NCBI RefSeq assembly: GCF_000374065.1
Contig: NZ_KB893255.1
Span: forward strand, 57,868-121,867
DNA length: 64,000 nt
From: Spirosoma luteum DSM 19990
GTDB lineage: Bacteria; Bacteroidota; Bacteroidia; Cytophagales; Spirosomataceae
Reading direction: 5' to 3'
This document shows, in pieces, positions 62,553 to 64,000 of the stretch. Numbering within the stretch: the first letter of the stretch is position 1; each line of letters starts with the position of its first letter. Below the pieces are notes generated by a model. The model did not search any database. It worked only from the letters and a program-made list of their open reading frames with translations, and was not told where the DNA came from. The translations under genes were made by a program, and so were the position numbers.

Positions 62553-63170
62553 TCAGCAACCGCCTTTGCGAGGGACACGTTTAAAAATTACTTTGTTATC
62601 TCGTTCTACATAGTCGCCCCATACTATTGGATATGAATACTTGGGTGCGTGCGATACACCATGGCTTCTTATACTTATTTTGTCGTTAACTTTCAGGCTA
62701 TGCAATTGCTCAAGTTGAGACTTTTCCGGCTCAAATTTTACAATATAATCGTCACCATTAATCCTGACCATCACTCCGAAACCTAATAGTGAGCCTGGCG
62801 GAAGAGAAAGAGAGGTTACAACTCCCTCCATATTGGTATAATCTTTAATGTTCTTCCTTATTTTAGCTTCAGCAGTATACACTTTTTTACCTGCGGGAGA
62901 CGCTTCCCATTTTTTGTACAGTATACCATCAGGAGTAGCCTCCCATTTTTCCCTTCCGGCTTTTATTTCAGCAGCTGAGAGTGGCTTTGGGGTTAATTTC
63001 TTAGACGTTTCATTTTTTATTTCACGATTGGCAAATACTAATCCGCTTACCACAACCAGCGGTAAGATCAGCGCATAAATAACTTTTTTCATGTTCTTTG
63101 TAGGTTTAATTAACATAGAACTATCTCCTGATAAATCAGATCCGTTTAAGGCATTACTTTTATTTTTCAT
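62553..63170 (-). CDS. Secreted protein resembling the C-terminal tail of BlaR1/M56 proteins
   Basis: A protein of 205 residues. Residues 27-47 form a hydrophobic helix (MKKVIYALILPLVVVSGLVFA) that could be a signal peptide, with starts possible at 63170, 63116 or 63092. The rest (AKIRKNIKDYTNMEGVVTSL, INGDDYIVKFEPEKSQ, SHAPKYSYPIVWGDYVERDN) resembles, from memory, the periplasmic tail of some Bacteroidetes M56 sensor peptidases. The zinc protease part is absent. It may be a detached tail domain or a stand-alone relative. It is more AT-rich than the neighbours, suggesting transfer. Confidence 0.55.
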   Translation of the reverse strand: MKNKSNALNGSDLSGDSSMLIKPTKNMKKVIYALILPLVVVSGLVFANREIKNETSKKLTPKPLSAAEIKAGREKWEATPDGILYKKWEASPAGKKVYTAEAKIRKNIKDYTNMEGVVTSLSLPPGSLLGFGVMVRINGDDYIVKFEPEKSQLEQLHSLKVNDKISIRSHGVSHAPKYSYPIVWGDYVERDNKVIFKRVPRKGGC

Positions 63171-63191
63171 ATCCTTTTAAAGTTGGTGCAA

Positions 63192-63199
63192 CAAAAATA
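63192..63199 (-). promoter_or_regulatory. -7 box for the BlaR1-tail-like gene
   Basis: TATTTTTG on the minus strand, an exact TAnnTTTG match, 21 nt before the ATG at 63170. It shows that the N-terminal extension is probably transcribed. Confidence 0.45.
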
Positions 63200-63458
63200 G
63201 GTTGATTTATTTCAGCCTGAGAGGCCTGGATTGTAAATAAGCGTGTAAATTTTGTAAATAAGACCTTGACATTATGCTAGTTAGAAGAGATCTCCTGCCC
63301 GTTAAACGGAAGCACACGGACGGATTGTTACTACTCTTGTCTATCTCGACAATCTGCGTGGCTTTCAGCATGACCGGCAATGATGACTTTGACTTTTCAC
63401 GTACGCTAGTTCAAGCTATGCCCTTTAGGGCAAGACTTTAGTTGCTACTCAATTTTGG

Positions 63459-63466
63459 TAATTTTG
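63459..63466 (+). promoter_or_regulatory. -7 box 4 nt before the tnpA ATG
   Basis: TAATTTTG, then CTTG and ATG at 63471. It would give a leaderless tnpA transcript. Confidence 0.45.
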
Positions 63467-63470
63467 CTTG

Positions 63471-63902
63471 ATGAAGCAGCAACGGTCTGGTAGTCATTCG
63501 GTTTATAATTTACAAGTCCATTTGGTGTGGAGTACTAAGTATCGCTACCATGTGCTGACAGGTGATGTACAGTTGCGTTGTCGGGACTTATTGCGGCAGA
63601 CCTGCAATGTGCTGGACGTGCAGATTCTGAAAGGCGTTGTGAGTAAAGATCATATTCATCTGCACGTATCGTATTCGCCCTCGTTAAGTTTGAGCGATTT
63701 AGTCCGGCGGCTAAAAGGCCGCAGTGCGAAGTTGCTTTTGCACGAGTTTCCTGAACTGAAGCGTCGGTATTGGGGCGGTCACTTCTGGGGTGTTGGTTAC
63801 GGTGCTTGGAGTGTGGGTAGTATCACCGACGAGTTGCTGCAATCGTATTTAGATCATCACAAGGATCATCCTAATGGGGATGAGAATTTCATTCTGGAGT
63901 AG
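63471..63902 (+). CDS. tnpA: IS200/IS605 family Y1 transposase
   Basis: The 143-residue HUH transposase moves single-stranded DNA. The HUH motif is H61-I-H63 in KDHIHLHVS. The catalytic tyrosine is probably Y110 in HFWGVGYGAWSVG. Length is normal. It appears intact. The ATG at 63471 was chosen; a TTG 3 nt earlier is possible. No tnpB is visible in the window. Confidence 0.93.
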   Translation: MKQQRSGSHSVYNLQVHLVWSTKYRYHVLTGDVQLRCRDLLRQTCNVLDVQILKGVVSKDHIHLHVSYSPSLSLSDLVRRLKGRSAKLLLHEFPELKRRYWGGHFWGVGYGAWSVGSITDELLQSYLDHHKDHPNGDENFILE

Positions 63903-64000
63903 GTCACTTAAAGTGGTATACCTTCAGTCGGCTTCAGCCGAAACAAACGAATTCCATTCGTTTTTAAACCTATGGACTTCCAGTCCATAGTCGTTTAGTT

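Larger units (their letters stand above)
63419..63990 (+). mobile_element. IS200/IS605-type element at the window edge
   Basis: It contains an intact tnpA. The left end has a TGCCC-TTTA-GGGCA hairpin (63419-63432). Four hairpins follow the stop: 63905-63915, 63928-63941, 63947-63961 and 63970-63990; the last has a perfect 9-bp stem. Such subterminal hairpins are what TnpA recognises. The exact ends are uncertain, and the right end may lie beyond the window. Confidence 0.6.

Overview
The window looks like chromosomal DNA of a Bacteroidetes bacterium of the order Cytophagales, most like Spirosoma or a close relative (inferred from gene content; no database search was possible). Supporting signs are a type IX secretion (T9SS) sorting domain, the gliding protein GldC, type III glutamine synthetase, the gene order nusB-ytxH-DUF1573-yajC-ybbR-coaE, many TAnnTTTG promoter boxes, few Shine-Dalgarno sites, and roughly 50-55% G+C by eye. 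I found no rRNA, tRNA or CRISPR array.

Region by region. 1-2.4 kb: a 5'-truncated GT2 glycosyltransferase, a GT-C type membrane glycosyltransferase and a DUF1304 membrane protein. 2.6-5.2 kb: ammonium transporter and outer-membrane porin, minus strand. 5.5-10.2 kb: ferredoxin, divergent acyl-CoA reductase, and a large DUF2723 membrane protein. 10.4-15.7 kb: a reduced ECF sigma/anti-sigma pair, glutamine synthetase III and an ABC exporter. 15.8-21.3 kb: a T9SS-protein remnant and a 1642-residue multidomain T9SS surface protein with internal ~570-bp repeats. 21.9-26 kb: the nusB to coaE operon. 26.2-28.1 kb: a DUF937 protein and a sugar nucleotidyltransferase. 28.4-34.3 kb: phenylalanine/tyrosine catabolism (hmgA, hppD, phhA, marR-type regulator, fahA, flavin reductase). 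34.4-36.6 kb: a NamZ-type muramidase and an unassigned two-gene cassette. 36.6-41.2 kb: guaB, DUF2141, recJ, lptB. 41.5-46.7 kb: two paralogous MacB/FtsX-type permeases behind a probable sigma-54 promoter with upstream dyads. 47-51.4 kb: RNase H, pepT with a coupled membrane protein, VOC protein, MazG-like pyrophosphohydrolase, acidic hypothetical. 51.7-55.4 kb: two sulfatases. 55.6-60.8 kb: thioredoxin-like protein, gldC, 5'-nucleotidase, a 2-oxoacid dehydrogenase E2, cinA. 61-64 kb: DUF4197 protein, an ~800-bp stretch without a convincing gene, a BlaR1-tail-like protein, and an IS200/IS605 element at the edge.

The intergenic DNA is rich in structure: long imperfect inverted repeats of at least four families, several of which supply the stop codon of a gene or act as its likely terminator, and three genes whose promoter box sits exactly 4 nt before the ATG, suggesting leaderless mRNAs. 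The best candidates for undescribed biology are the two-gene cassette at 35.8-36.6 kb (a small protein with a possible leader-like helix followed 1 nt later by a seven-cysteine protein), the sigma-54-controlled permease pair, and the tyrosine pathway that carries a flavin reductase and no maleylacetoacetate isomerase.
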